64,000 nt of DNA from Prorocentrum cordatum (lineage: Eukaryota > Sar > Dinophyceae > Prorocentrales > Prorocentraceae), in NCBI GenBank assembly GCA_963575745.1, contig CAUYUJ010016349.1:198902-262901 (forward strand). Reading direction: 5' to 3'. Positions 1-10,652 of this stretch are shown here, piece after piece; positions within the stretch are counted from its first letter, which is position 1, and every line of letters starts with the position of its first letter. The notes beneath the pieces were generated by a model. The model had not been told where the DNA came from. It did no database searches and saw only the letters and a list, made by a program, of their open reading frames with translations. Both the position numbers and the translations under genes were made by a program.

Positions 1-739
1 TGGCCGGGAGAAAATTATGATGAATTGTTGGAGAAGATAGTGAACAATGAATCAGTCGTGCATAGCGACGCCTACAAACGTCTGCGCGCGCCATCGGGCG
101 GAGAAGCGCGGTTGGCGGTGTGTGCGATGGTGCAGGCCTGACAGGCGGTAACACCTGCATAGCTCTACCTCTCACCTCGCGGCGCGCTGCCCTGAAGGCG
201 CGCGCGTCTCTGGGGGGCATCCCGACTTATCGTGCGGGCGCTGTCCTTTAGGGGGGGAGGGGGGGGCATATGTTGGTTGGTTCTTTGGTGCGATCACGTT
301 TCTCGCAGGTTATCAGCCAGTTTTGCTTTGCCCTCTGGGTCATGTGACCGTCGTCGACTGTTCCGGTCGGAAGTTGAAAAGTGGCAAAGTTGCATTCGTG
401 GGCAGCTCACCATCCTGTGTCGGTGGCAACGCCCACATAGATCAACGCGCCGATATTTGACGATTCCTTAGCGGAAGAGATATTTCGAGTGCCTCCCCAT
501 TTTGTGTAAAAAATGACTCATCCATCGCCCTTTTGCTCATCCTAACCATATTGCTTCTGTGCCCCCCATCCATGTGTCCACCCCTCACTTGTCTTCTCTC
601 ACTTCTTCGCTTCTGTGTGTGCGTGTTGCCGCCGTGCCCACATTCATGTTGGAGCGTATGTTGCGACATGCTGCGCGTTGTCGAACAGGGCATCGCTCGG
701 CGCTGCGACGCATCTGACGTGCGCGCGGGCATTGCTTCC

Positions 740-1094
740 AGGACATCAATTATGCGATCGTCTGCGGATTTCCGACGCACTGGCAGAGTTGCATGATGTG
801 CGGGCCCAGGCTGGCCAGTTGGCGACCCGACTTCGGTTTGGGCCGTCGCCCCCACAGGCGGCGGACCTCATGCAGGACGCATGTGTCACTTATCACAGGC
901 TCGAAAGGGATTCGATGGTCAGGGGTGCTGAAGAGGCGCGGGTCGAGGACTTCCTTGCCCGTTCGGGCCGCAAGCAAGTCGCCCAGCAAACAGGGGCCAA
1001 TTTCTGCGCTCGCAGACGATTCCATGACTTTGAGAAGGGGCCATACTATGTATTCACTGCGGAATCATGTCTTCTGGAATTGTTTTGTGGATGA
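740..1094 (+). CDS. possible exon, unknown protein
   Basis: An open frame follows a plausible 3' splice site (TGCTTCCAG, ending at 739) and runs to a TGA at 1092-1094. The peptide has ordinary composition with mixed charged and aromatic residues (for example RLERDSMVRGAEEARVEDF), unlike the shadow frames around it. I recognise no family. No start codon or upstream exon can be assigned. It may be a decayed fragment of the mobile-element debris that fills the first 13 kb. The case rests only on composition and the splice-like border. Confidence 0.22.
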
Positions 1095-1535
1095 AAGGTT
1101 GTTCGCTGTCTGTGCGTCGCGCGTAGAAGTGAGGCTTGTCTTCTCATGCCTCTTCTCACTGCAGGTGCATGGGCACAGGTGTCTCCCATCAGGTGGGGTT
1201 ATCCCCACTTTCCCCCCGTCTTCCTCCCTCGTCCTGCCCCGCGGCCCCCGGGGGTCGCGGGGGCCTCCCCCCCGCGTCTCTCTGCGGTCGGGTCTGGCCC
1301 CTCCCCTCTTCCCCTGTCAGGTGAGAAACCTCTTGCAGGGGGGTCGCAGCTCTGCAGTGACCTCTAGCTGGGTGGTCACAGCCCTGCAGACACCTCTAGC
1401 AGCGGGGTCACAGCCCTGCAAGCTGGCACCCCTTCACAAGTGCAAGTAGGACGCGCTCGAGGTGGCCGGCGTTCGATCCGCGCCAGGGCTCGCATCCTTC
1501 GGGGTGCGCGCCTGGTGATCGCGAGATCAACATCC

Positions 1536-1575
<40 letters not shown>

Positions 1576-1978
1576 TTCTCCTTCCTTTCCGCGACGTCTC
1601 GCGTCGGGGGGGCGGCGGTGCCTTCGACGCCCCCCCCCGCTCCGGGCAGCCGGGCCCTGGGGGCCCCGGTTGCCGAGCTCACTGCGATCACGTTGTTCCC
1701 GCTAACCGGCCCGTGCTTGCGGCATATGTCATTTCTGCATCGGAGTGCGCCCGTCGGGCAGACTGGGGAGAGTCCCGCCCCCCACAGGTGCGCGTCGATA
1801 TGTTCCTTCTCTCGTGCAATCTCACAGTCTTGACATCTGTCTCTGTCGTGGGATGCGCGCCTTGCTCTTCCCTTACATCAGTCGCGCGTGAACAATCCTT
1901 CTGCCCGCGGGTGTACATCGCGACGCTTCTCTGCGACCGCCTCTCTCTCTCTCTCTCTCTCTCTTTGACTGCTCTCTC

Positions 1979-2009
<31 letters not shown>

Positions 2010-2015
2010 TTCTCC
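1095..2015. other. non-coding stretch with two CT microsatellites
   Basis: About 900 bp with no convincing gene. It holds C- and G-rich runs near 1200-1300, a short near-repeat of 'cagccctgca' type near 1340-1430, and pure CT tracts at about 1539-1573 and 1941-2015 (the second interrupted twice). Confidence 0.6.
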
Positions 2016-2440
2016 ATGCTAGTGTGGATTCGTACTGACGAGACGCTGACACTGCGGTCAGACTTTAAGGACTGGCCTGAAAGGGCAGCTGAGTTCATCC
2101 GGTCCGTCCCCTGGGAGGACGACGGTCGGTTCCTCTGCTCGGAATTGCATTGGGTCCGCGCTGGCTTCGGCCGTTGCCCCTTTTGCAATAACGCAGTGAA
2201 GTACAAATACATGGCTGCGCACAATTATTTGCTTCAGTCATACCAGTCGCGGACCATTGCCAACTCACTGTGGTATAATGGCTTCGAGCTGACCGCTCAC
2301 GATTCCGACAGTTTGCCCTGCCGTCAAGATAAGTATATTTATGGGAGACGACAGCGGCAGGGCAAAGCGTCAGCGGATGTCATGGCGATCATCAATGTCA
2401 GCTTGAAGATGGAGCGTAAATTGGCGAACGGTCAATGCAC
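2016..2440 (+). CDS. possible coding fragment with a CxxC motif
   Basis: From the ATG at 2016, directly after a CT tract, the frame encodes a peptide beginning MLVWIRTDETLTLRSDFKDW and later a CPFCNNAV motif followed by aromatic-rich residues (YKYMAAHNYLLQSYQ). The frame stays open to 3158, but composition after about 2440 becomes Pro/Arg/Ala rich and less protein-like, so the real segment probably ends there or is spliced. No family is recognised; the single CxxC could be half of a zinc site. It could be an exon or a relic. Confidence 0.28.
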
Positions 2441-3066
2441 CGTAATGGCTGCTGCAGGTCAAACCTTTGGCAACAGCCGCCCTGGTAGTTGTCCTGCCTG
2501 GGCCCCTGACTGCGCCGCGGCCCAGCCGCCGGCGCGCCGTGGGCCTTTCTTCCAGCACCTTGAACCTCTCAAGAGGAGTTTCATAAAGTGGCTGGAGTTT
2601 CTGGCGCATAGAGCACGGGCTCGCGAGCCAACGATTGCAGAGTGGCGGCCCCTAATCTGGGCCACAGACATCGATCAGTACGCGCGCCCGTGTTCGCGCC
2701 CTCCTCTGGCTGCTTTTGCCTGGCCAGACGAAGACGAATTGTGCACGTGCCCTCGTGGAGGTTGGGCAGAATGGGAAAGCGCCATGGAAAGGACAAGTAC
2801 CTGTGCACCGCCTCTCCAGACGGTGTACAATGCACAGGCTGGAGTAGCGGCCTGGATGCCCGATGCAGAGGATGCCGGCGCGGACGCCACAGGGCCCAGC
2901 CCTTGTGGACGTCCGCTTGTTGCCTGGGCGGAGCAGCTCACTGCTCGCCCTGCCCGCCCATCCAGGTCAGTATCCAGGCGCAACAAGATTTGCTCCGGGC
3001 ATCCTCCTAGCGTTGTGAAACCTGTCGCCGGCCAAGCCGAGACGACAGGAGACGAGGCCTGCTCCA

Positions 3067-3710
3067 ATGCCCCTCGATTTTACTGCTGTCTGCGGGTCCC
3101 AGACCCAGCAGTGGCTGGAGGGGGAGATCACCATAGATCCGCCCGACGGACAGGTTAACACTCAGCGTGAGGATGGCACACCGCGCGTCGCAACGACGCC
3201 GCAGGGCGCCATCAGCGTCGCGGCGCAGTATGTCATGGAGCACATGTGCCGTCACCCGGGAACAGGTGCGGCCGACAGGTCGCGCCTGACGGGAGAGCTG
3301 GTACATGTGGTTCCTACAGAGGTGAGATAGGCCATTGAGCAGAATTGGAGGATTCCCGTTGGAGAGCTCAATCTGGACCTCCGAGTCATGCGTGTGTTTG
3401 TGATTGTTCGCGAGATCCTCAATTGTTTTCTCGCCGAAGGATAGCGCATTGCATATCCCACGCCTGGCATCTACTTTCGCGATAAAAACAACGGGTTTGA
3501 CTTTGAACAGCGCCGCGCCGACGCATATGCGCTGGACACCCGTACTCGTTCGGCCGTCAACACAGATGACCTCGTCGAAGCATGGTCTCGCGATCTTTGC
3601 ACTCAGCGTCGTGCCGAGCTCCGTCGCCAAGGCGTTAAATTGCAAGAAGCTGTTTTTTTCTGTGCCCATTCTTGGCATCCAACCAAGATCAGGACAGTGA
3701 CGTAGGCCCA
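3067..3710 (+). pseudogene. decayed coding fragments upstream of tandem copy 1
   Basis: Successive plus-strand frames look protein-like but do not connect cleanly. One ends at 3330 (GAISVAAQYVMEHMCRHPG). The next, from about 3331, reads AIEQNWRIPVGELNLDLRV and hits a TAG near 3442. After that the frame continues with DLVEAWSRDLCTQRRAELRR to a TAG near 3705. A minus-strand frame (3007-3780) is also open but has a less natural composition. I read this as one degenerate plus-strand gene, possibly the 5' part of the copy ending at 4464. Function unknown. Confidence 0.3.
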
Positions 3711-4464
3711 CTTTGCACTGCCAATGGGCGCTACGGTCCCTATGTGACGACTGCCGCGATGGGTATTGTGAGATATGCAAAGTCGCAGCATGATATGCGT
3801 CTTCGTGAGGAGAGAGCCGCTGACGACCCCTCCGACGGCCCAGCCGGTTCGGGGGTGGCTTCTACCGTGCCAGCCAGGCCAAGCCCTGCTGGCCGCCCGG
3901 CCCCACCTGTCCCGCCTAAACCGCCCAGCGTCCAAGACGCTCGGGCCAGTGATGATGTCGCGGAGTCTCCACGCTCCGCCGGCGGCCAAACCGCGTCGGC
4001 GGGTGAGGAATTTTCGCTGCGTTCCTCTGACGGGGACGCGCGGGATCGGCCAATGACCGCGCGCGGGCGCGGCGGAGCCATGGCTGCCGGCCGCGGCGAT
4101 GGTGCTTGGGACCCCATGCGCCACTGCCCGCAGCACTCCGAGAATGAACGGCGAGGTGGTGGGATTCTGGGTGCACCGCGACCTAGTGCACTGGAAGGAA
4201 CCCAGAGATTCCTCAAGTCGCGTGTGGCACTTTGCGTTCCACAATGACTACACCCGCTATTTCCCGAGAGACCAGGGAAAGGGGTACAACAAGAACAAGG
4301 ACAAGTCCAAGAACGTTCGGCCAGCTCCATATGCTGACCCTGGCAAGGGAGGCAAATCAGCTGCGCCTCATCGGCCAGCCTGGCAGAAGGGAGGTTCTTC
4401 ATCCTCAACTCCAAGACCCCCTGCCCCACCTTCGCCTTCGCAGTCCTCCTGGCACAAGAGGTGA
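3672..4464 (+). pseudogene. tandem cassette gene, copy 1 (3' part)
   Basis: Two overlapping plus frames. The first, from about 3672, encodes a Pro/Ala/Ser-rich acidic-basic linker. The second carries the recognisable block NGEVVGFWVHRDLVHW (about 4144-4200), followed by a Lys/Gly tail (DQGKGYNKNKDKSKNV) and a Pro/Ser-rich end, stopping at 4462-4464. The NGxxxGxWVH block followed by a K/G-rich tail recurs in copy 2 (about 5660-6124), so these are diverged tandem copies of one gene. The frame change in the middle means a frameshift, an unseen intron, or decay. The family is not recognised. Confidence 0.4.
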
Positions 4465-4885
4465 GTGAGGATGCGAGCTGAACGACCCAGTCGTTTCGGC
4501 GAGAGAGGTTTTATTTTAACTATTGGTGGGTTCGTCGGGTTTCTTCGGCTTTCAGCCCCCTGGCAACCACCGTTGAGCGGTAAAATGCTTTTGGGGTTCG
4601 CTCCGGTGGGTGTAACTATGTACAGGCCTGGTGGGCTGTGGCTGGAGTTGCTTTATGTAACACGCCGCGGGGGGAGTAAATATGCCCCTCTCCGCCTCAT
4701 CTTATAGTTGCCTCTCTTGCCGCCTGCCTTGCCTCACCTTGACATTGCTGCAGCACTGTCCTGCAGCTGTTTGCTACTCAAGTTAGAAAAGGAGCGCGCC
4801 TGCCCGCGTCCTGCGCACGTCGTCGGTCGTCGGCCGGCCGGACCTCCTCCCTTCCCATACTTGGGTGCATTTGCTTAACGGATCG
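4465..4885 (+). other. intergenic cassette between copies 1 and 2 (3' UTR-like plus 5' leader-like)
   Basis: 4526-4586 and 4661-4700 match the sequence after copy 2 (6265-6325 and 6401-6442): a TCGGGTTTCTTCGGCTTTC-like block, a GGCAACC..GTTGAGC block and GCCGCGGGGGGAGT. A CTACTCAAGTTAGAAAAGG segment near 4780-4797 corresponds to the DinoSL-relic region at 6550-6594 of the next junction. It is followed by a GTCGTCGG..CCTCCTCCC leader ending at the ATG of copy 2 (4886). Layout: 3' UTR, degenerate leader relic, 5' UTR. Confidence 0.45.
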
Positions 4886-6124
4886 ATGTCTCGTCCCAAA
4901 CCCTCTACCACTGAGCGCATTGATCATGGGACTTTAATTTCTTTGGCATCTTACCCCGGTTCTCACAGTAAAGACTCGTCAGGTCGGTGATTCAATCCTC
5001 GGACTTGTTGGAGGAGTGGACGGAAGGCCTCGGCCCGGGGGTTTGTCGCGAGGTGCGAAACTTCTGCGGTGAGATCCGGGGTGCCATGGCGTTCCTCGTC
5101 TCGGGTGGCATCGCCAACCTCGTGGCGAGAATCCACATGGCTACTGGTCATTTTGGCCACTTCGTCGTCGTCACGGCCATTGGTTTCACATGCAGCATAG
5201 AGAGGGGCTCGGCGGCGGTCGGCTCAGCCGACTTGCCCGCTCAAGCCCCCGGCGGCTCTGCCGCTTCGGGCGGCGGCGCCGAAGACCCCGGTAGCTCCGC
5301 CGCTTCGGGGCCAGCGTGGATATGACATCAGGGCCCATGGCACCGAAAACGCCCGATCATATAGGCAAGGGCGAAGGTGCACGCATGACCGCCACACCTC
5401 CACGACGCGCCTCGCAGACCCCAGACGCTGCGCGGGCGGGTTGGAGTCAAAAGACAATTCGCAGATCCAGCCCGCACGGCCCGGCGTCCACCGGCTCAGC
5501 CGCGACGGTCGCCGAGCTCCCAAGGGGCGCGAGGTCGGCGGCGTCTTCCGCGAGGTTGGATGAGTGGGATCAGCCAGCGCGGGCGGATGAGCCTGCGAGC
5601 TTCGAGGGCAGCTACCGCGACGGTGGCGGCTGGAACTCTTCGCGGGACTCTGCCGACATGGACGACAACGGCCGCATCAAAGGTCACTGGGTCCACGTCA
5701 ACCGCCACTGGCCAACGACTGGGAGTTCCGAAACATGGATGCGGTTCGACTTGTTGGAGCACAATGAACTCTTCGTGAACGAGCCCAAGGGCGCCTCCAA
5801 GGGTCAAGAATGAGGTCCAATCGCCCAGCCTGGACTTCTGGGCAAGGATCGGCGCCCGCGGGGGATCATGTGCCAGAATGGCAAGCCTGTGCGGCACTGG
5901 AGGTGACTGCTGCTGCATTGCCCCTGCCGCCGCCGCCGCCACCGCCGAAGGCGAGGCCGGCAGACGAAGGCAAGGACAAGGGCAAGGACAAGGGCGCTGA
6001 CAGGGGTACCGGAAAAGGCAAAGACCACCGTAGACAACACCCACACGAACAGCCCCAGTGGAGTTGGCAGTCGGACCGCGACTGGAGCCATCAGCGACGG
6101 CGTGAAGATCGCTTCTGGGAGTAA
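4886..6124 (+). pseudogene. tandem cassette gene, copy 2
   Basis: The candidate start at 4886 encodes MSRPKPSTTERIDHGTLISL. The reading then needs several frame changes: 4987-5325 (QSSDLLEEWTEGLGPG... then a Gly/Ala-rich stretch), 5316-5813 (acidic linker, then NGRIKGHWVHVNRHW and MRFDLLEHNELFVNEP, the block shared with copy 1), and 5810-6124 (Pro-rich, then DEGKDKGKDKGADRGTGKGK and a W/R-rich end, TAA at 6122-6124). The K/G tail again follows the WVH block. The shifts could be decay, unseen introns, or errors in GC-rich runs. Function is unknown; a basic tail could bind nucleic acid (inference only). Confidence 0.4.
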
Positions 6125-6458
6125 ACAAACGCAGGTGATCTGGCGCGACTTAGCCGCCACCAGGCCAACACCGCTTGGCTTCGCCGGCGCGAAATGCGTG
6201 AGAACAGGTGAAGAAGATCTTCGAGATGTGACCTGGCGCCTGAGCTGGCGCGCGAACATAGCTCGGGTGGGGCGCGTCGGGTTGCTTCGGCCCATCGCCC
6301 CTCGGCAACCTCGGTTGAGCTGTGATTTTTTCTCTGGGGTCGGCTCCCGAGGATGCGCAGCGGTGCGGGCCGAGTGGGCGCAGGCCGACGCGGGCCTATT
6401 CGCGCCGCCGCGGGGGGAGTGCAAATGCTCCTTGCCGCGCCGCCATCGCGCCGCTTTT
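6125..6458 (+). other. 3' UTR-like cassette after copy 2
   Basis: No gene. It repeats the arrangement seen after copy 1: GTCGGGTTGCTTCGGCCCATC (about 6275), CGGCAACCTCGGTTGAGC (about 6302) and GCCGCGGGGGGAGT (about 6406), in the same order and at similar spacing. Confidence 0.5.
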
Positions 6459-6594
6459 GTTATCACTCTTTATGCACTGATTGGCTCAAGCCATTTTGAT
6501 TCGAGAAGAATTAGAAATTTGATGTTGTTATCACTCTTTATGCACTGATTGGCTCTAGCCGTTCTGAATCGAGAAGTATTAGAAATGGGAGCGA
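6459..6594 (+). repeat. 68-bp tandem duplication carrying a DinoSL relic
   Basis: Two units, 6459-6526 and 6527-6594, begin GTTATCACTCTTTATGCACT and end ...ATTAGAAAT. The first unit contains TTGGCTCAAGCCATTTTG at about 6485-6502. The dinoflagellate spliced leader ends CCATTTTGGCTCAAG, so this is the head-to-tail junction of two leader copies, as known from recycled, repeatedly trans-spliced mRNAs. The second unit keeps a more diverged version (TTGGCTCTAGCCGTTCTG). It lies where the 5' end of copy 3 is expected. Confidence 0.6.
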
Positions 6595-6793
6595 GCTGGC
6601 GCGCGCGCGCCGAGGGACATTCCCTCGTCGTCGTCGCGTCGTCGGCCGGCTGGCCTCCTCCCTGCCGCGCATTTCTCTTATCCGCTTGACGGACTCTACC
6701 TTCCAAGCCATGGCCTTGTTGAAGCCCTTGAGCATTCCTCGCGAAACCTATCTTCAGGGGATCAGGAGACCGTGTCGGAACACATTGCAGTGA
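6595..6793 (+). pseudogene. leader and truncated start of tandem copy 3
   Basis: After the DinoSL relic comes a GTCGTCGGCCGGCTGGCCTCC leader similar to 4821-4850. An ATG at 6710 then opens a 27-codon frame (MALLKPLSIPRETYLQGIRR...) that stops near 6793. The position matches the ATG of copy 2. The frame is too short to judge function, and the copy is probably broken or spliced. Confidence 0.3.
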
Positions 6794-7446
6794 TAGCTAA
6801 TATCCAGTCAAGAAGCTGATGAAGACTTTCGAAGACGGTTCGGGCGGCGAATCGAGTGGCGATGAGAACGAAGCGGGGGGTCTCAGACGAGTGTTCAACA
6901 TCCGCTAGAGCCTTGTAAGCCTAGACAAACCAAGTAAGTGCAGGCCGTTGATTATGATCTGATTGATTTCTTTGAATCACGCGTTCTTCTTTCCGCGCAG
7001 TTCATTGGCGCTCGCCCCAATGCGTACCTATAAGCAGGTGCGCCTGTCGGACCCGAATTGGTCGACCTGGAGGATGGCAAAGTGGGGCCTCGGAGAGGAA
7101 TTATTCCACCGGCAGAGGAAGCGCAGGGAGAGGTGCTAAACATTTCAGCCCCCGCTGGCCCGCCAGATAATGGCATCGCGGCCCCCGGGTGACCCGCGGG
7201 ATCAGCGGTCGACTCCCTGCGCCCACCAGCGCCGACGGGGGTCTTGCAACCTATCGCGGAGGAGAAGCGGATGCGCATGTCGCGCGGAGCCCGTCGAGGG
7301 CAGTTTGTCACGCGGTCAGTTGCGTTATCAAATGGACAGGGACGCAAGACGTGGATTTGTTTCGTTTCGATCGCCACAGCGAGACCGCGCGCCAATATCG
7401 CGCGGTCTCGTGGGTGGGGGATAATGATTGAAATGCAGGTTCGACG
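6794..7446. other. no confident gene
   Basis: About 650 bp. Plus and minus frames are open only over short distances, and I see no domain or repeat. Confidence 0.5.
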
Positions 7447-7791
7447 GTGCTCCGACGCAGGCCATGCCAGTTATGCGTTCACTCATCGCAGCGCCAGCGC
7501 GAGCTCCTGGATACCCTGGGGGCCCTGGGCGAGGGCAAACCAGAGCAGGGCTTCACGAAGGCAAACCTGCGTCTCTCAGAGTGCGCTGGCAGCCTAGATG
7601 CGGCGGCCGATCTGGCCCTCCGCGCGGATTTGCCGGCGCCTCTCCAATTGCGGGAATGTTTTTGCAAATGGGCCCAAATGCGCGTTCATGGCGGGCGATC
7701 ATGCTTCGCGCGCAGTCATCGAGCCGGAGGGGCCCCAGAAGCTGACGCATCTCCTTCGAGCCCGAAGGATCGATGCCTTCGCCGTCTCTGA
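7447..7791 (+). CDS. possible coding fragment, unknown
   Basis: One plus frame reads as ordinary protein (QRELLDTLGALGEGKPEQGF, then a Leu/Ala-rich amphipathic stretch and LRECFCKWAQMRVHGG), ending in a Ser/Pro/Arg tail and stop at 7791. The frames around it are Arg/Pro-rich shadows. It may be an exon or a relic belonging to copy 3. The family is not recognised. Confidence 0.2.
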   Translation: MLRRRPCQLCVHSSQRQRELLDTLGALGEGKPEQGFTKANLRLSECAGSLDAAADLALRADLPAPLQLRECFCKWAQMRVHGGRSCFARSHRAGGAPEADASPSSPKDRCLRRL

Positions 7792-9643
7792 GCAACTCAG
7801 CCGAGGCACTGTTGATTTGCAGCATGCTCGACTTCAGCATGTGTGGATATTGGGGCGAAACGGTTCATTGAGCCCATGTTTCGGGCCAAGGGCCAAGTTT
7901 TGCATCCAGTTAACGCTGCCCCGTCAAAGTTTTGGGGCGCAGCTGCATTCCGAGATCATTTCGTTTATTTTCAAGGGCGCCCTCGAAACCGAGGGGGGTT
8001 CTCGAGCCGCGCGTTAGCCCCGAGGCGGCGGCGCGGCCTGGGGCAGCGGCGCCGGGCCAGATACTATAAAACGAAGCGCGCTGGCAACGGGGAGCCTGCC
8101 ATAGGGCAGATAGCTACATCGCTTCCGCCCGTCGCTGGTTCAAATGGCGGCACCGCGGCCGCGAAAGTTGAATCAGTGGCCGCCCCCGGCTCCGGCGGGG
8201 GGGGCGGGGGGGCCAGGGTCTTTGGAAAAGCACCAATATACAATGATCGAGCCACGGAAGATTGATACTAGAGTTTTGCTGCAGCGATCACAACGATAAC
8301 GGTGATCCCATGAATCTTCAGTATGATAATTGCAAGGCCGTCCACTATGCCGAAAATAGGGGGCGTGATTCAATGATAGTTCAAAGGCAAACGCATGTCC
8401 CCAAGGATCCCCGCGGCGGCATGTGAACGAGGCTGTTTACTGCCATGACGGGGGCCATCGGGGTTTGGGGCGTTTGGGGGACCCGTGCCGCGTTTCGACA
8501 GCTGTTGTGGAGTTTTCGTGAAATCGCGGTCGCTGTCCTTGAGAGGCGATGTCAAGTTTGTTTGGCGCGGCATTCCGCGCGCCAGTAATGGCGGGGCCCC
8601 CAAGCGCGTGAAATCCTCAATGCCGATCAATTTCACGACGGCAAGTTGCGCGGATGCGCGCGCGGGGCGAAGGACGCGCGGGGCAATTTCATGCAAAAGC
8701 TTTGCTTCTGAGTAGCGCCCACTTGCCATTCAGTGGGCTGCTTTCGCAATCCGATTTGTCATTGTTTTGTGAATTGCTACAACTCCTCAACTCGCCACTT
8801 GATTTTTGGGTACTCTCATCGCAAGTCCCCCGTTAATTTTTCGCAACTCATCACGAGTCCCCAGAAGGGGGCCGCAACTTTCCAACGTGTTTTGCCGCCG
8901 TGTTGAGCGCCATCCGAGCCAAATTCGCATTGCGACACATGTTCGGGGAACTGTCCCGGGCCCAAGAAGGCCCCCAGTTTCGCCCGCCGTCGCCCGCGCG
9001 GGGACCGCCCGCAACCGCTCGAGAACCGAAGACATTGAGGCACCAGAGGCCTGCGTGGGGAGGGCGCGCCCGAACGTTCATGGGAAATTGTCGACGAGCA
9101 AAGGTCCAGGATATATTCTGCCCGAAAGGTTTCCATGATATCGCGCCCGCTGCCAGGGTGGCCGCTCGCCTTGAGGGCCCCCCGAGACCCCCCCAGCTGC
9201 GGGCGGGGGCCCGTCGAGCCCCCCCGGCCTCGAGATCGCGCCCGAATGTAGGGGGGCCTCTCAGGCGCCCCCCCGGGCCTGCAGGGGCGCGCCCACGGGG
9301 CCCGCCCTGGCCCGCCAGAGACGCGAGGGGCCCCGGGGAAGGCGGGGGCGTGCAGAACGAGATCGACTCGAGAAATCCAACCTCCCCTCCTGCCCCCTCT
9401 TCGGTCCACGCGGGCCCGCCTCGCGCTGCCGCGCGGCGTTCTGACGCAGAACGGGCCGCTGGACCGGGAGTCCGACGCGGCCCGGCGAGGAAGGAGTGGC
9501 CCGTGAGGACGGATGGGGGCAGGAGGGGAGGGCGGTTTGGGTGACGGGAGGAGAGGGGGAGGGGGGAAATGCGGATCCCAGGATGAACGAGGGGGGGAGG
9601 CAAGGAATAATGGGGGTGAGGAGTAAGGGGGATGCGCGGGCCT
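7792..9643. other. unassigned, GC-rich
   Basis: Nearly 1.9 kb without a supportable gene. 8133-8158 (CTGGTTCAAATGGCGGCACC) matches 28,761-28,793, so a dispersed repeat is present. 9150-9640 is extremely G/C-rich with long open frames on both strands that I read as compositional artefacts. Confidence 0.45.
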
Positions 9644-10308
9644 TCAGTGCCCCGCGCGGTCGCGCAGCGCCTCGTCGGAGGAGTCGCGGTCCGAGTCGCG
9701 GCCGCCGCCCTTGCCCTGGCCGCCGTCCGCGCCCTTGCCCTCGCCAGTGGCCTTGCCGCCGTCCGCGTTGTTGCCGCCGCCCCCGTCAGCGCCCTTGTCG
9801 GTGGCCGTGCCCTTGCCGCCGTCCGCGCCATTGCCGCCGCCCGTGTTCTTGCGGTCCGCGGTCGCGCTTGAGTCCGAGCCGGCGCCCGAGCCCCCCCGTG
9901 CAAGTCCCCGCCGCCGTCGGCGCTATTGGCCTCCTGCTTGGCGCCCTGGCCCCCCTTCAGCGGCTGGGCCCCCGCCGGCGGCTGTTGTTTTCGAAGGGTT
10001 TGCGACGTGGTCATCTTGGGGGCCTCCGCGATCTCCCGCAGCAAGGCCCGTGGGTTCGAGATGACTGAATCCCTCTGGAAGACCGTCTTCTGCCACGCCA
10101 TCGCCTGCTCCGCGAGCCAGGTGGTCTTCTCACCGAAGCTCTCCAGCTCGGCCCGCAGGGCCTGAATGGTTGTGTGTTTGATGTCGTCCTCGTCCAAGGC
10201 CAGGGTCTCGATCGCGCCCACGTGCTTCTTGATATCGCAGACCGCCGCGCGCGCCGCCGTCGCCTGAGCCCGAGCCTGGCTGCGCTGACATGGCCATGAT
10301 GTTCCGTC
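9644..10308 (-). CDS. minus-strand coding segment with Gly/Asp/Lys repeat tail, frameshifted
   Basis: Read right to left, a probable 3' splice site (GATGCCCAG) is followed by a frame encoding DDGTSWPCQRSQARAQATAA, a helical acidic domain (LALDEDDIKHTTIQALRAEL, then WLAEQAMAWQKTVFQRDS) and a Gln/Pro linker. Then comes a repeat tail of GADGGKG-type units ending GRDSDRDSSDEALRDRAGH and a stop at 9644-9646. The tail is in a different frame from the helical part; the switch falls at a run of seven G (C on the plus strand) near 9892-9899, so it may be an assembly error. This is the only convincing minus-strand coding segment. It resembles a gag-like or structural protein, but I do not recognise the family. 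Confidence 0.42.
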
Positions 10309-10507
10309 GTCTGGGGCTGGGCATCAGCAGCGAGTTAAATGGGGTTTGTTCGAACCGAAACCTCTACGTGACTTGCCTGCGAGGTTTGCATTGCCCCGTT
10401 GCGTTGCCAACGCTGTTTGGATCCGCATTTCGTGATTTGTTTATATATATATATATAACCTTTCGCATTATGGACATGGGCGCGCCGCGGTGTGCGCGTG
10501 CGTGTCA

Positions 10508-10510
<3 letters not shown>

Positions 10511-10565
<55 letters not shown>

Positions 10566-10610
10566 AAGAGTGCGTGTGTGTGTGTGCGTGCGTGCGTGCG
10601 CGTGTGTGTG

Positions 10611-10651
<41 letters not shown>

Positions 10652-10652
10652 G
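10511..10652. repeat. compound GA/GT microsatellite
   Basis: A GA tract (about 10,511-10,570) runs into a GT tract (to about 10,652), broken by single-base changes. A short AT run lies just upstream (10,443-10,456). Confidence 0.95.

Noticed and set aside
3007-3780. 257-codon minus frame
   Set aside because: It reads fairly like protein, but the plus strand gives more natural helical peptides in sequence with copy 1. It remains a weak alternative.
8133-8158. GGTTCAAATGG resembling a tRNA B box (also at 28,768)
   Set aside because: No matching A box or cloverleaf could be built at the right distance; treated only as a dispersed repeat, though a tRNA-derived SINE is not excluded.
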